Below, piece after piece: positions 9,729-19,981 of a stretch of DNA of 64,000 nucleotides. The translations under genes were made by a program, and so were the position numbers. The first letter of the stretch is position 1; every line of letters begins with the position of its first letter. Source of the stretch: Gallionella sp. (GTDB taxonomy: Bacteria > Pseudomonadota > Gammaproteobacteria > Burkholderiales > Gallionellaceae); NCBI GenBank assembly GCA_028714895.1, contig JAQTLM010000004.1:1-64000 (forward strand), written 5' to 3'. Under the pieces are notes generated by a model, which was given only the letters and a program-made list of their open reading frames with translations, had not been told where the DNA came from and ran no database searches.

Positions 9729-11453
9729 ATGCCAATCCATAACGCCGACATCACTGCCATCTTTACCGAGATCGCCGACCTGCTGGAGATACAGGCGGCG
9801 AACCCGTTCCGCATTCGCGCCTACCGCAATGCCGCGCGTATTTTGGGCGACCTGCCGCAGGAGGTGCGCCTGCTGGTGGAGCGCGGCGACGACCTGACCC
9901 GCCTGCCCGGCATCGGCGCCGACCTCGCCGGCAAGATCAACGAAATCATCACCACCGGGCATTGCAGCCTGCTGGAACGCCTGCACCGCGAACTGCCTCC
10001 CGCGATCACCGAGCTGCTGAAAATTCCCGGCCTCGGGCCGAAGCGGGTGAAGGCGCTGTATCACGACCTCGACGTGCAGACCGTCGAACAGCTGCATCGC
10101 GCCGCGCAGGACGGACGCATCCGCGCGCTGTCCGGCTTCGGCGAAAAAACCGAGCAGAACATCTTGCAGGCCGTGGAAGCCCATGCCAGCCAGAGCCGCC
10201 GCTTCAAGCTTGCCACGGCGGCGCAATATGCCGACGCGCTACGCGCCTTCCTGCAAGCCATTCCCGGCGTGCTTCAGGTGGTCGTGGCCGGCAGTTTCCG
10301 GCGCATGCGCGAGACCGTGGGGGATCTGGACATTCTGGTGATTGCCACAACGGACAGCCCGGTGATGCAGCGCTTCACCGCCTATGACGAAGTAGCCGAA
10401 GTAATTTCCGCAGGCGAAACGCGCGCCAGCATCCTGCTCAAATACGGTATACAGGTTGACTTGCGCGTGGTGGCGCAGTCAAGCTATGGCGCGGCACTGC
10501 ACTACTTCACCGGCTCCAAGGCGCACAACATCGCGATCCGCCGCATCGCGCAGCAGCTCGGCCTGAAGGTCAACGAATACGGCGTGTTCCGCGGCACGCA
10601 GCGCATCGCCGGGGATAGCGAGGAATCGGTATATCGCGCCGTCGGCCTGCCTTACATTCCCCCTGAGCTGCGCGAAGATCGCGGCGAAATCGAGGCGGCG
10701 CACGCCGGGCGTCTGCCGCAACTGGTGGAACTGTCCGACCTCAGGGGCGACCTGCATGCGCACACCAATGCCACCGACGGCCACGACAGCCTGCGCGACA
10801 TGGCGCTGGCAGCCAAGGCGCATGGGCTGGAATACCTGGCCATCACCGAGCACTCGCGCCGCCTCACCGTGGCGCACGGCCTGGACCCAGTGCAACTGGC
10901 GCGGCAGTGCGACGAGATCGACCGACTCAACGCACAACTGGACGGCATCACGCTGCTCAAGGGCATCGAGGTGGATATCCTCGAAGACGGCAGCCTCGAC
11001 CTGCCGGACTCTGTTCTGGCGCGGCTCGACCTGGTGGTGGGCGCGGTGCACAGCCGCTTCGATCTGTCGCGCGCCAAACAGACCGAGCGCATCCTGCGCG
11101 CGATGGACCACCCGCACTTCACACTGCTCGCCCATCCCAGCGGACGCCTGATCGAAAAGCGCGAACCCTACGACGTGGACATGCTGCACATCATTCGCCA
11201 CGCCAAACAGCGCGGCTGCTTCCTCGAACTGAATGCCCACCCGGAACGCCTCGACCTGCTCGACAGCCACTGCCAGAGCGCTAGGGAAGAAGGCGTGCTG
11301 GTCAGCATCAACTCGGATGCGCACAGCACGTTCGATTTTACCAATCTGCAGTATGGCGTCGGGCAAGCTCGGCGCGGCTGGCTGGAAAAAACCGATGTGC
11401 TCAACACCCGCCCGCTGGCCGCACTGCGAAAGCTGCTCAAGCGCACCATGTGA
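9729..11453 (+). CDS. polX: DNA polymerase X family protein with PHP domain (PolX)
   Basis: 574 residues. The N-terminal helix-hairpin-helix region (RLPGIGADLAGKI, KIPGLGPKRVKALY) binds DNA. A Pol beta-type nucleotidyltransferase core has AGSFRR and the metal-binding VGDLDILV near residues 190-205. A C-terminal PHP domain (from about 335) begins GDLHAHTNATDGHDS, contains the other metal ligands in EHS and NSDAH, and provides 3'-5' exonuclease and AP-endonuclease activity in characterised members. The role is gap-filling base-excision repair. The RimK-like ligase gene starts 10 bases downstream, so the two are probably co-transcribed. Confidence 0.95.
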   Translation: MPIHNADITAIFTEIADLLEIQAANPFRIRAYRNAARILGDLPQEVRLLVERGDDLTRLPGIGADLAGKINEIITTGHCSLLERLHRELPPAITELLKIPGLGPKRVKALYHDLDVQTVEQLHRAAQDGRIRALSGFGEKTEQNILQAVEAHASQSRRFKLATAAQYADALRAFLQAIPGVLQVVVAGSFRRMRETVGDLDILVIATTDSPVMQRFTAYDEVAEVISAGETRASILLKYGIQVDLRVVAQSSYGAALHYFTGSKAHNIAIRRIAQQLGLKVNEYGVFRGTQRIAGDSEESVYRAVGLPYIPPELREDRGEIEAAHAGRLPQLVELSDLRGDLHAHTNATDGHDSLRDMALAAKAHGLEYLAITEHSRRLTVAHGLDPVQLARQCDEIDRLNAQLDGITLLKGIEVDILEDGSLDLPDSVLARLDLVVGAVHSRFDLSRAKQTERILRAMDHPHFTLLAHPSGRLIEKREPYDVDMLHIIRHAKQRGCFLELNAHPERLDLLDSHCQSAREEGVLVSINSDAHSTFDFTNLQYGVGQARRGWLEKTDVLNTRPLAALRKLLKRTM

Positions 11454-11463
11454 AGGAAACATC

Positions 11464-12936
11464 ATGAGCAATCTCGTTGTGGTCAACAATCCGCGCGACT
11501 GGCCGCTCGATATTCCCGGCGTGACCGTCGTGGCGGCGCGGGCCTACCTGACCGACCCGGCCTATGGCAGCGACCGCACGGCCCGCGTGTTCAACCTGTG
11601 CAAGAGCTACCGTTATCAGACGCTCGGCTACTATGTCTCGCTGCTTGCCGAAGCGCGCGGCCACAAGCCGCTGCCACGGGCGAACACCATCGAAGACCTG
11701 CAATCGCAGAACATGGTGCGGCTGCTAACCGAAGGGCTGAACGACCTGATCCAGAAATCGCTGGCGCCGATCAAGTCAGACGCCTTTGAGCTGAGCATCT
11801 ACTTCGGCCACAACACAGCGAGCCGCCACGAACAACTCAGCCGCCAGCTTTTCAACCTGCTGCAGGCTCCATTGCTGCGCGCGGAATTTGAGCGCCGCGG
11901 CCATCACTGGCGCATCCGTAGCGTGCGGCCGATTGCCGCCAGCGATATACAGCCGCAGCATCAGGAATTCGCGATCCAGGCCACCACGGAATACTTCATG
12001 GGCCGCAGGCGGCGCACGCACAAACAAATTGCGCCACGCTACAACCTCGCGATCCTGCACGATCCCGCAAACCCCGAACCGGCCTCCAACGCCAGGGCGT
12101 TGCAGAAGTTCGAGAAGGCGGCACAGGCGCTGGGCATGCATGTGGAATTCATCACCAAGGCCGACTATGGGCGGCTGACCGAATTTGACGCGCTGTTCAT
12201 CCGCGACACCACCTTTGCCAACCACTACACCTTCCGCTTCTCGCGGCGCGCCGCCGCCGAAGGGCTGGTGGTGATCGACGATCCGGATTCCATCCTGAAG
12301 TGCAACAACAAGGTCTATCTCGCCGAGATCCTCGCGCGGCATCGCATCCCCGCGCCCAAGACCCTGCTGGTACACCGCGACAACGTGAGCCAGATCGTCC
12401 CCGCGCTCGGGCTACCCTGCGTGCTCAAACAGCCGGACAGCTCGTTCTCGCTGGGGGTGGTAAAAGTGGAAACGGAACAAGAGCTGCCCGCAAAAGTGAA
12501 CGGCCTGCTGGACAAATCGGAATTGATCGTCGCACAGGAATTCCTGCCCACCGAGTTCGACTGGCGCATCGGCATCCTCGACCGGCGCCCGCTGTTCGTC
12601 GCGAAATACTTCATGGTTCCCGGCCACTGGCAAATCATCCGGCACGGCGATGAAAAGCATGATTTTGTCGAGGGAAAAACCGAAGCGCTGTCCGTCGGCG
12701 AAGCGCCGGATCGCGTGGTGAAGACCGCGCTCCGAGCGGCCAACCTGATCGGCGACGGCTTCTACGGCGTGGACATCAAGCAGGTCGGCAAGCGCTTTTA
12801 CGTCATCGAGATCAACGACAACCCCAACGTCGATGCCGGCAACGAGGACAGCGTGCTCAAGGACGCGCTCTACCGCGAAGTAATGGGCGTATTTTTGAAG
12901 CGCATCGAAGCGCGCAAGCGGGGCGCTGCGCGGTAA
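11464..12936 (+). CDS. RimK family ATP-grasp ligase with RLAN N-terminal domain
   Basis: 490 residues. The first about 180 (NLVVVNNPRDWPLDIPGVTVV) match the RLAN-type domain found in front of RimK-like ATP-grasp enzymes. The ATP-grasp fold follows from about residue 280, with KQPDSSFSLGVVKV and, near the end, the magnesium-binding FYVIEINDNPNVDAGNED. Members are carboxylate-amine ligases; the peptide or metabolite acted on is not known for this subgroup. The ATG at 11464 sits after GAAGGAAAC, 10 bases behind the polX stop. The frame is also open upstream within polX, but that part has polX composition and is discarded. Confidence 0.9.
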   Translation: MSNLVVVNNPRDWPLDIPGVTVVAARAYLTDPAYGSDRTARVFNLCKSYRYQTLGYYVSLLAEARGHKPLPRANTIEDLQSQNMVRLLTEGLNDLIQKSLAPIKSDAFELSIYFGHNTASRHEQLSRQLFNLLQAPLLRAEFERRGHHWRIRSVRPIAASDIQPQHQEFAIQATTEYFMGRRRRTHKQIAPRYNLAILHDPANPEPASNARALQKFEKAAQALGMHVEFITKADYGRLTEFDALFIRDTTFANHYTFRFSRRAAAEGLVVIDDPDSILKCNNKVYLAEILARHRIPAPKTLLVHRDNVSQIVPALGLPCVLKQPDSSFSLGVVKVETEQELPAKVNGLLDKSELIVAQEFLPTEFDWRIGILDRRPLFVAKYFMVPGHWQIIRHGDEKHDFVEGKTEALSVGEAPDRVVKTALRAANLIGDGFYGVDIKQVGKRFYVIEINDNPNVDAGNEDSVLKDALYREVMGVFLKRIEARKRGAAR

Positions 12937-13097
12937 GCATCCATCAGTCGCTACACGTCTTACTCCTTGCGGATAACGCGCCCAGCAAAGCATAATCCAA
13001 AGCAGCGTATCGCCAATATAACGCGCAATATTTTTCAACAGCCTTACCGACCGTTCAACTATATCCAATCACCCCCTTTCTAATCATCAAGCCCCTC

Positions 13098-15458
13098 ATG
13101 CTGCCATCCATCGAACAACGCCTCGCCCTCGAAATTTCCGCAAAGCCCGCCCAAGTCACCGCCGCCGTCGCGCTGCTCGACGAGGGGGCGACCGTCCCGT
13201 TCATCGCCCGCTACCGCAAGGAGGCGACCGGCGAACTGGACGACGTGCAACTGCGGCTGCTGGAAGAGCGCCTGCGCTACCTGCGCGAGCTGGAGGAGCG
13301 GCGCGCGGCGATCATCGCGTCGATCAACGAACAGAACAAGATGACGCCGGAACTGCTGGATGCGATCAGCCATGCCGAAGACAAGACCCGCCTGGAAGAC
13401 CTGTACCTGCCGTACAAACCGAAACGCCGAACCAAGGCGCAGATCGCGCTGGAGGCCGGGCTGTTGCCGCTGGCCGACACGCTGCTGGCCGACCCGATGC
13501 TAAACCCCGAGGTGGAAGCGGGCAAATACCTGAAGCCTGCCTTCATATCCGAGCAGGGCGACAACCCCGGCGTGCCCGACACCAAGGCGGCGCTGGACGG
13601 CGCGCGTTTCATCCTGATGGAGCGCTTCGCCGAAGACGCTCCGCTGCTGCAAGACCTGCGCGACTACCTGCAAACGCACGGGGTAGTCGAAGCCAAAGTC
13701 ATCGAAGGCAAGGAAGAGGCCGCCGCGAAATATGCCGATTATTTCGACTATCAAGAACCTCTAGCCGCGATCCCGTCGCACCGCGCGCTGGCGCTGTTTC
13801 GCGGCCGCCGCGAGGAACTGCTGAACGTCACGCTGCGGCTCGACAGCGAGGCGGAAAAACCCAAATGGGACGCGCCGCTCAACCCCTGCGAGGCGCGCAT
13901 CGCCAAGCGCTTCGGCATCGTCAACCAGAACCGCCCCGCCGACAAGTGGCTCGCGGACACGGCGCGCTGGACCTGGCGGGTGAAGAGCTTCCTGCATCTG
14001 GACAGCGAGCTGATGGGCGCACTGCGCGAACGCTCGGAGACCGAGGCGATCAAGATTTTCGCGCGCAACCTGAAGGACCTGCTGCTCGCCGCCCCGGCCG
14101 GGCCGCGCGTGACGATGGGGCTGGACCCCGGCCTGCGCACCGGCGTGAAAGTCGCCGTCGTGGACGCCACCGGCAAGGTGCTGGACACCGCCGTGATCTA
14201 TCCGCACCAGCCCAGGAACGATTGGGATGGCTCGCTGCACACGCTCGCCAGGCTGGCCGAGAAACACCAGGTCGCGCTGATCTCCATCGGCAACGGCACC
14301 GCCTCGCGCGAGACCGACAAGCTGGCGCAGGATCTGATCAAGCTGCGCCCGGAACTAAAACTCAACTCGATCGTCGTGTCGGAAGCGGGTGCATCGGTGT
14401 ATTCCGCGTCCGAGTTCGCGTCGCGCGAACTGCCCGACATGGACGTGACGCTGCGCGGTGCGGTGTCCATCGCGCGCCGCCTGCAAGACCCGCTGGCGGA
14501 GCTGGTGAAGATCGACCCGAAATCCATCGGCGTCGGACAGTACCAGCACGACGTGGGACAGCACCAGCTTGCACGTTCGCTGGATGCCGTGGTAGAGGAC
14601 TGTGTGAACGCGGTGGGCGTGGACGTCAACACCGCGTCCGCGCCGTTGCTGGCGCGGGTATCGGGCCTGTCCGGCAGCGTCGCGCAAAGCATCGTGACTT
14701 ACCGCGACACGCACGGCATGTTCGCGTCGCGCGCCTCGCTGAAAAAAGTGCCGCGCCTCGGCGACAAAACCTTCGAGCAGGCGGCCGGTTTCCTGCGCAT
14801 CATGGGCGGCGACAACCCGCTCGACGCCTCGGCAGTGCACCCGGAGTCCTACCCGCTGGTGAAAAAAATCCTCGCCGACCTCAGCAAGAACATCAAGGAA
14901 GTGATTGGCGATTCCAGCCTGTTGAAGTCGCTCAACCCCGGCAAATATGCCGATGAACAATTCGGCGTGCCCACCATCAGCGACATCCTGAGCGAACTGG
15001 AAAAACCGGGGCGCGACCCGCGCCCCGAGTTCACCACCGCCACCTTCAGGGAAGGCATCGAGGAACTGAAAGACCTCAAGCCGGACATGATCCTCGAAGG
15101 CGTGGTCACCAACGTCGCGGCGTTCGGCGCCTTCGTCGACATCGGCGTGCATCAGGACGGGCTGGTGCATATCTCGGCGCTGTCCAACAGCTTCGTCAAG
15201 GACCCGCACACCATCGTCAAGGCGGGGCAAGTGGTGAAGGTCAAGGTGCTGGAGGTGGACGAGAAGCGCAAGCGCATCGCACTGACTATGCGCCTGACCG
15301 ACAGCGCCGCCCAAGTCAGCGCCACGGCCGGCAAGGGTGGTGCGCCGCGCGATCATGCGACCGACGCCAAGCGCCTGACGCAGCACAAACGGCAGGAAGT
15401 GCGCCAGCCAGAGCCAGGTGGCGCAATGGCGGCAGCGTTTGCCAAGCTCAAGGGATAA
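13098..15458 (+). CDS. tex: Tex-family RNA-binding transcription accessory protein
   Basis: 786 residues with the full Tex architecture: N-terminal helical domain ([20 protein letters not shown]), YqgF/RNase H-like domain ([16 protein letters not shown], near 338-355), helix-hairpin-helix repeats ([20 protein letters not shown]) and a C-terminal S1 RNA-binding domain ([20 protein letters not shown], around residue 660). It resembles the core of eukaryotic Spt6. Tex binds single-stranded nucleic acid and affects transcription and some toxin genes. A 40-residue basic tail follows the S1 domain. Monocistronic as far as can be seen. Confidence 0.96.
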   Translation: MLPSIEQRLALEISAKPAQVTAAVALLDEGATVPFIARYRKEATGELDDVQLRLLEERLRYLRELEERRAAIIASINEQNKMTPELLDAISHAEDKTRLEDLYLPYKPKRRTKAQIALEAGLLPLADTLLADPMLNPEVEAGKYLKPAFISEQGDNPGVPDTKAALDGARFILMERFAEDAPLLQDLRDYLQTHGVVEAKVIEGKEEAAAKYADYFDYQEPLAAIPSHRALALFRGRREELLNVTLRLDSEAEKPKWDAPLNPCEARIAKRFGIVNQNRPADKWLADTARWTWRVKSFLHLDSELMGALRERSETEAIKIFARNLKDLLLAAPAGPRVTMGLDPGLRTGVKVAVVDATGKVLDTAVIYPHQPRNDWDGSLHTLARLAEKHQVALISIGNGTASRETDKLAQDLIKLRPELKLNSIVVSEAGASVYSASEFASRELPDMDVTLRGAVSIARRLQDPLAELVKIDPKSIGVGQYQHDVGQHQLARSLDAVVEDCVNAVGVDVNTASAPLLARVSGLSGSVAQSIVTYRDTHGMFASRASLKKVPRLGDKTFEQAAGFLRIMGGDNPLDASAVHPESYPLVKKILADLSKNIKEVIGDSSLLKSLNPGKYADEQFGVPTISDILSELEKPGRDPRPEFTTATFREGIEELKDLKPDMILEGVVTNVAAFGAFVDIGVHQDGLVHISALSNSFVKDPHTIVKAGQVVKVKVLEVDEKRKRIALTMRLTDSAAQVSATAGKGGAPRDHATDAKRLTQHKRQEVRQPEPGGAMAAAFAKLKG

Positions 15459-15496
15459 TTTTGACTCCGGGGAATTCTTGTTCCCCTATCAATGGC

Positions 15497-15709
15497 TCAT
15501 CGCCTGCGCAACGGATCGAGCAGCGATGACAAACCGTTGTGATCCAGCTCCTGCATCAGCGCCAGCAGCTGGCCGATCTCGCCGGGCGGGAAGCCCTTGC
15601 GGGCGAACCAGTTGAGATACTGTCCCGGCAGATCGGCGATCAACCGGCCTTGGTATTTGCCGTAAGGCATCTCACGGATAACCAGCAACTCCAGATGTTC
15701 GTGATTCAT
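15497..15709 (-). CDS. DUF3820 family small protein
   Basis: 70 residues matching the compact DUF3820 family: MPYGKYQGRLIADLPGQYL followed by WFARKGFPPGEIGQLLALM. The MPFGKYKG-type motif recurs in many small proteins and in fusions with nucleases, so a nucleic-acid role is often guessed; nothing in the sequence proves it. The gene starts 34 bases beyond the 3' end of the yihY-like gene, in the same direction, and converges on tex. Confidence 0.85.
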   Translation of the reverse strand: MNHEHLELLVIREMPYGKYQGRLIADLPGQYLNWFARKGFPPGEIGQLLALMQELDHNGLSSLLDPLRRR

Positions 15710-15743
15710 CTCAATAACCAGTTGTTATTACGGCGCGGCTGAT

Positions 15744-16649
15744 TCACTTGGCTTTAGTGCGCATACGCATCTCTATTGTCGTGGCCTCGCCGACTTCGAT
15801 ACGTTCGTATTCCGCAATCACCTGCGCACCCAGCAACAGCAGCGCGGCGGCCACATCCAGACTGATCAGCACGACGATGGATGTGGTCAGCGAGCCGTAC
15901 ACCACACTCACTTGCGACAGCGTGCCGAAATACCAGCGTAGCGCAAAGCGGACGACTTCCCACAGCAAGCCCGCCGTGACGCCGCCTATCAGCGCATGAT
16001 GCACCGACAGCCTGCCTACCGGCATGAAGTAATAGATCGCAGAGATGAGCAGGATTTCCCCGATGAGACCGACGCCATAGATCAGCAAGTGCGAGAAGCC
16101 GGTCAGCGACCAGCTATGCCCCAGCAGGACGAAACTCTCGGCGCCTATCGCCACCAGATCGGTGATCACGATTGCGCCCACGGACAGCACCGCGCTGAGA
16201 AAAATGATGTAACCGAAGGGCAACAACAGAGAAACGAGGAAGTGCCGCCTGCGCTTCTGCACACGGTGCAGAAAAATCACCGACATCGCGTTCTCCAGCA
16301 CCTTAAAGCCAAGCGAGCTGAAAAACAGCATCGTGATCAGCAGCACCCAGCCGATCACCGCACGGTGATCAAGGAACGCCTTCAGCTCCACCACCACCGC
16401 GCTGCCTTCGCCCGGCACCACATATTCCAGCGCCCTGCGCAACGTTGCCAGGAGCACGTCCTGATCGATCACTTGCGACAGCGCGATCACCATGAGGATG
16501 AGCAGCGGCACGATGGAGAGCAGCGCGTAGTAGGCGACGGCGCCTGCAAGCAGCAGGCCCTGATTCGCCTGGAAGGCTTTCAGCACCTGACGCGCGAATG
16601 CGACGGGGTTTCTTAGAACATGTACTGTGCGTGGACTGATAAGTTGCAT
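15744..16649 (-). CDS. YihY/BrkB family inner-membrane protein
   Basis: 301 residues with six predicted membrane segments. The family signature is in AVAYYALLSIVPLLILMVIA near residue 40, with further helices at about 95, 135, 180, 210 and 250. These proteins were once called RNase BN in error; their true role is unclear and transport or envelope functions have been proposed. The start (MQLISPRTVHVLRN) is an ATG in a short amphipathic lead. It lies directly downstream of the restriction operon, 65 bases after the hsdR stop, in the same direction. Confidence 0.92.
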   Translation of the reverse strand: MQLISPRTVHVLRNPVAFARQVLKAFQANQGLLLAGAVAYYALLSIVPLLILMVIALSQVIDQDVLLATLRRALEYVVPGEGSAVVVELKAFLDHRAVIGWVLLITMLFFSSLGFKVLENAMSVIFLHRVQKRRRHFLVSLLLPFGYIIFLSAVLSVGAIVITDLVAIGAESFVLLGHSWSLTGFSHLLIYGVGLIGEILLISAIYYFMPVGRLSVHHALIGGVTAGLLWEVVRFALRWYFGTLSQVSVVYGSLTTSIVVLISLDVAAALLLLGAQVIAEYERIEVGEATTIEMRMRTKAK

Positions 16650-16714
16650 GGGTGTCCGGGGTTAGTTCTATTGATCCGTTCGTTTGCGATTGAAAAACAA
16701 TTAAACCTGACTCA

Positions 16715-19700
16715 TTAATTTCCCGCGCCCGGTCTCGCTTCGCTACGCTCACGCAGCGACTCATAAAGTTTCGCCGGGCCGAGCAATATATCTTTCAATC
16801 CGCCACGCACCCTTTCCGAATCCAGCGCCTGTTTGCTCATCGTCGTGTGTGCGGAGAGCGCATCCATGATCGCGTTCATCAACTCATTGGCAAAATCGGG
16901 CGAATTGGAGAATTGCTCCTTGGTGTTGTTACTGGCCTGCCTGACCAGGATGTCAGACTCCAGCAGCTTGCCCTTCAGCACATGGTTTACGTACACCAGC
17001 TTGTCGTCGTCGCTCAACTCGCCCTCGAACAGCGTGTTCACCTTCTCGATGATTTCCGCGAGGCGCGCCTTTTCTTTTTCCTGCAATTGACCGCTGCCCG
17101 GATCGGTCAGTGGTGGCAACGGTTCGCCGACGCCCAGCGGCAAAGCACGCTTGCCTTGGTTTTTCAGCTTGTGATGGGTCAACACCACCCTGGATAAATC
17201 CACCCCCTCGCGCTCGCGGCCAAACTCCAGCAGCGGCAACAAGCGCCGGAAAAAGATTGCGCGCTTCTCGATGGCCGTGTTGCCGTAATCGAAAATCTGC
17301 GACAGGAATGCATACACGCGCATGAATGTGCCCAAGTCGCGCTTGAACAATTGCAGCGCATTCATCTCATCCTGCGCTGCCTGCGCTGCTTTCGCATCCT
17401 TCAGCACCTGCGCGTCCTGCCATACCTTGCGTGCCGTCTGGTAACGCTTCAGCAAACGATCGGCTACCGGCTCCAGCGCCGCATTCAATTCGTATTGCGC
17501 GGAGTTCTCGTTGGTCTCCACCTTCACCACGCGCTCGACCTCGTTGTCATCGTAATAGCCCGCCGCATCCAGCTTGGCGCGCAGGTCGTACACCAGATTC
17601 GGATCGGTCACGCCTGCCAGCATCGCCGTGGCGTAATAAGTTTTGAACGCCTCCAGCACTTCCTCCGGCACGTTCACGAAGTCGAGAATGTAGGTTGTAT
17701 CCTTGCCGGGATAAGCGCGGTTCAGGCGCGACAAAGTCTGCACTGCCTGAATGCCCGCCAGACGTTTATCCACATACATGCCGCACAGCAACGGCTGGTC
17801 GAAGCCGGTCTGGAACTTGTTCGCCACCAGCAAAATTTGATATTCGTCGGTGGCAAATGCCTCGCGCATGTCGTGCCCGCGCAGGTTCGGGTTCAACAAT
17901 TTGCTGTTCTCGGTGAAGGGATCGGGGCCGGATTCCTTGTCGTTCACTTCGCCCGAGAACGCCACCAGCGTGCCGATCCTGTAATTCTGCGACTTGATGT
18001 ACTGATCCATCGCCAATTGCCAGCGTACCGCCTCCACGCGACTGCCGACCACCACCATCGCCTTGGCGCGGCCTTCCAATAGTGGAGCAACATTCTCGCG
18101 GAAATGCTCCACCACCACCTGCACCTTCTGGCTGATGTTGTACGGATGCAGCCGCACCCAGCGCATGATGCCCTTCATCGCCGCGCTGCGTTCCACCTCG
18201 GTCTCGTCCCACTCGCGTCCCTCGCTGGCGAGCTTGAAAGCCAGGCTGTACGGCGTGTAGTTCTTCAGCACATCAAGGATGAAACCTTCCTCGATAGCCT
18301 GGCGCATGGAATACACATGGAACGGTTCTGGTAGGTCGGGTTTTAACCCGACATCGTCCTGTCGGGCTGAAGCCCGACCTACGAGTGTGCTCGGACGACG
18401 ACCGAACAGCTCCAGCGTCTTCGCCTTGGGCGTGGCGGTAAACGCCACATAGGTGATGCCCGCATCCCCCGAATTTCCTGAAGAGGCGCGCGCCGCCATC
18501 TGCGCGGCCAGCAAATCTTCCGTGCTCACCTCGCCGCCGTCGGCCAGCTCCTGCAATTCCTCATTGGTCAGCACCGCCTTCAGGTTCGCCGCCGCCGAGC
18601 CGGTCTGCGAGCTATGCGCCTCATCCGCGATCACCGCGAAGCGCTTGCCCTGCGTTGCCGCCAGCTCCTGCACCGCCTTCAGCGCGAAGGGAAAAGTCTG
18701 GATGGTGCACACCACGATCTTCTTGCCGCCGGAAAGCGCGTCGGCCAGCTCCTTGCTCTTGCTCGCCCCCTCGCCCTTGATGCTGGCGACCACGCCCGCC
18801 GTGCGCTCGAAATCGAAGATTGCTTCCTGCAACTGCGCGTCCAGCACATTGCGGTCGCTCACCACCAGCACCGAATCGAACAGCTTCTTGTGCTGCGCAT
18901 CGTGCAGATCGGCGAGGAAGTGCGCCGACCATGCGATGGAATTGGTCTTGCCGGAACCGGCGGAATGCTGGATCAGGTATTTCTGCCCCGCGCCTTCGGC
19001 CAGCACGGTCGCCAGCAGTTTGCGCGTCGCATCGAGCTGGTGATAACGCGGGAAGATGCTCGAGATGATCTGCTTCTTGCTGTCGCGCTTGCTCACGATG
19101 TAGCGGCCGATGATCTCCAGCCAGCTATCGCGCGCCCACACCTCTTCCCACAGGTAGGCGGTGCGGTGTCCCCTCGGGTTAAGCGGATTGCCCGCCGCGC
19201 CATCGTCGCCCTTATTGAATGGCAGGAAAGTGGTCGCCGCGCCCAGCAGGCGGGTGGTCATCATCGACGCGCTGTTGCTCACCGCGAAATGCACCAGCGC
19301 CCCGCGCGGAAAATCCAGCAGCGGCTCGGCGGCGGGCTGCCTCTTCGGCCTCGGGTGGCGGTCAAAGCGGTACTGATCCACCGCATCTTCCACGCTCTGC
19401 GTGTAATCGCTCTTCAGTTCCACCGTCGCCACCGGAATGCCATTGAGGAACAGCACCAGGTCGATGGCATTTTCGTTGTGAAGCGAATAGCGCACCTGCC
19501 GCACCACGCGCAAGCGGTTGGCGGCGTACCTGGCCTGCAACTCCGTGTTCATCGCCAGTGCGGGCTTGAACTGCGTCAGGCTCACCGGCTGGCGCAACCC
19601 CAGCATCTCCACACCGTGGCGCAACACATCCAGCGTGCCCCGGTCGTCCAGTTGTTTGCGAATGCGGTCGAGCAACATCGCTTCTGCTGTTGCGCCGTTG

Positions 19701-19882
19701 TTTTTGGTCAGTGTCTCCCATGCCTGCGGTTGCGTGGTCTGCACCCAGGCTGCAACATCGGCGGGGAACACCGCACGGGCGCGGTCATAGGCCGCGTGGT
19801 CGTTCTCCGCATACAGCCAGCCATGCGCCGCGAGGTGCGCGCAGATGTCATTCTCGAATTCAATTTCTTTGTGCAAACTCAT
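16715..19882 (-). CDS. hsdR: Type I restriction enzyme, R subunit (HsdR)
   Basis: 1055 residues: N-terminal PD-(D/E)xK nuclease with the catalytic VELKSD, then two RecA-like motor domains with GSGKT (Walker A), DEAHSS (motif II) and QTGFDQPLL-type motif VI, then the helical C-terminal domain that binds the methylase core. It translocates and cuts DNA lacking the host methyl mark. GGAGG lies four bases before the ATG, immediately after a REP element. Residues of about 501-517 ([17 protein letters not shown]) are encoded by a complete REP palindrome placed in a loop between the FGRRP and PFHVYSMRQA blocks, an insertion foreign to the family. The frame is otherwise intact, so activity is plausible. 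Confidence 0.96.
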   Translation of the reverse strand: MSLHKEIEFENDICAHLAAHGWLYAENDHAAYDRARAVFPADVAAWVQTTQPQAWETLTKNNGATAEAMLLDRIRKQLDDRGTLDVLRHGVEMLGLRQPVSLTQFKPALAMNTELQARYAANRLRVVRQVRYSLHNENAIDLVLFLNGIPVATVELKSDYTQSVEDAVDQYRFDRHPRPKRQPAAEPLLDFPRGALVHFAVSNSASMMTTRLLGAATTFLPFNKGDDGAAGNPLNPRGHRTAYLWEEVWARDSWLEIIGRYIVSKRDSKKQIISSIFPRYHQLDATRKLLATVLAEGAGQKYLIQHSAGSGKTNSIAWSAHFLADLHDAQHKKLFDSVLVVSDRNVLDAQLQEAIFDFERTAGVVASIKGEGASKSKELADALSGGKKIVVCTIQTFPFALKAVQELAATQGKRFAVIADEAHSSQTGSAAANLKAVLTNEELQELADGGEVSTEDLLAAQMAARASSGNSGDAGITYVAFTATPKAKTLELFGRRPSTLVGRASARQDDVGLKPDLPEPFHVYSMRQAIEEGFILDVLKNYTPYSLAFKLASEGREWDETEVERSAAMKGIMRWVRLHPYNISQKVQVVVEHFRENVAPLLEGRAKAMVVVGSRVEAVRWQLAMDQYIKSQNYRIGTLVAFSGEVNDKESGPDPFTENSKLLNPNLRGHDMREAFATDEYQILLVANKFQTGFDQPLLCGMYVDKRLAGIQAVQTLSRLNRAYPGKDTTYILDFVNVPEEVLEAFKTYYATAMLAGVTDPNLVYDLRAKLDAAGYYDDNEVERVVKVETNENSAQYELNAALEPVADRLLKRYQTARKVWQDAQVLKDAKAAQAAQDEMNALQLFKRDLGTFMRVYAFLSQIFDYGNTAIEKRAIFFRRLLPLLEFGREREGVDLSRVVLTHHKLKNQGKRALPLGVGEPLPPLTDPGSGQLQEKEKARLAEIIEKVNTLFEGELSDDDKLVYVNHVLKGKLLESDILVRQASNNTKEQFSNSPDFANELMNAIMDALSAHTTMSKQALDSERVRGGLKDILLGPAKLYESLRERSEARPGAGN
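18331..18382. repeat. GTAG REP pair (BIME-like) inside hsdR
   Basis: 52 bp: GTAG, an 18-bp hairpin, an 8-bp spacer, a second 18-bp hairpin, CTAC. Stems are GTCGGGTT/AACCCGAC and GTCGGGCT/AGCCCGAC. It is read in frame as part of hsdR. Confidence 0.9.
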
Positions 19883-19891
19883 GCAACCTCC

Positions 19892-19943
19892 GTAGGTCGG
19901 GTTTCAACCCGACTGCCTCTTGTCGGGATAAATCCCGACCTAC
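19892..19943. repeat. GTAG REP pair between RAYT and hsdR
   Basis: 52 bp of the same plan as the copy in hsdR, stems GTCGGGTT/AACCCGAC and GTCGGGAT/ATCCCGAC with an 8-bp spacer. The CTAC of the hsdR-sense strand abuts the GGAGG ribosome binding site of hsdR. Confidence 0.9.
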
Positions 19944-19953
19944 CACCCATCTC

Positions 19954-19975
19954 GTAGGTCGGGCTTCAGCCCGAC
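19954..19975. repeat. Single GTAG REP at the RAYT 3' end
   Basis: One half-unit, GTAG plus the hairpin GTCGGGCTTCAGCCCGAC. It lies six bases from the GTAG that supplies the TAG stop of the RAYT gene. Confidence 0.85.
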
Positions 19976-19981
19976 GCATCC

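Noticed and set aside
15744-16649. Ribonuclease BN
   Set aside because: Old misannotation of the YihY family; the sequence is a membrane protein with no nuclease motif.
18614-19957. 447-codon plus-strand frame in the restriction locus
   Set aside because: Antisense of hsdR, no domain, and it runs through REP sequence.
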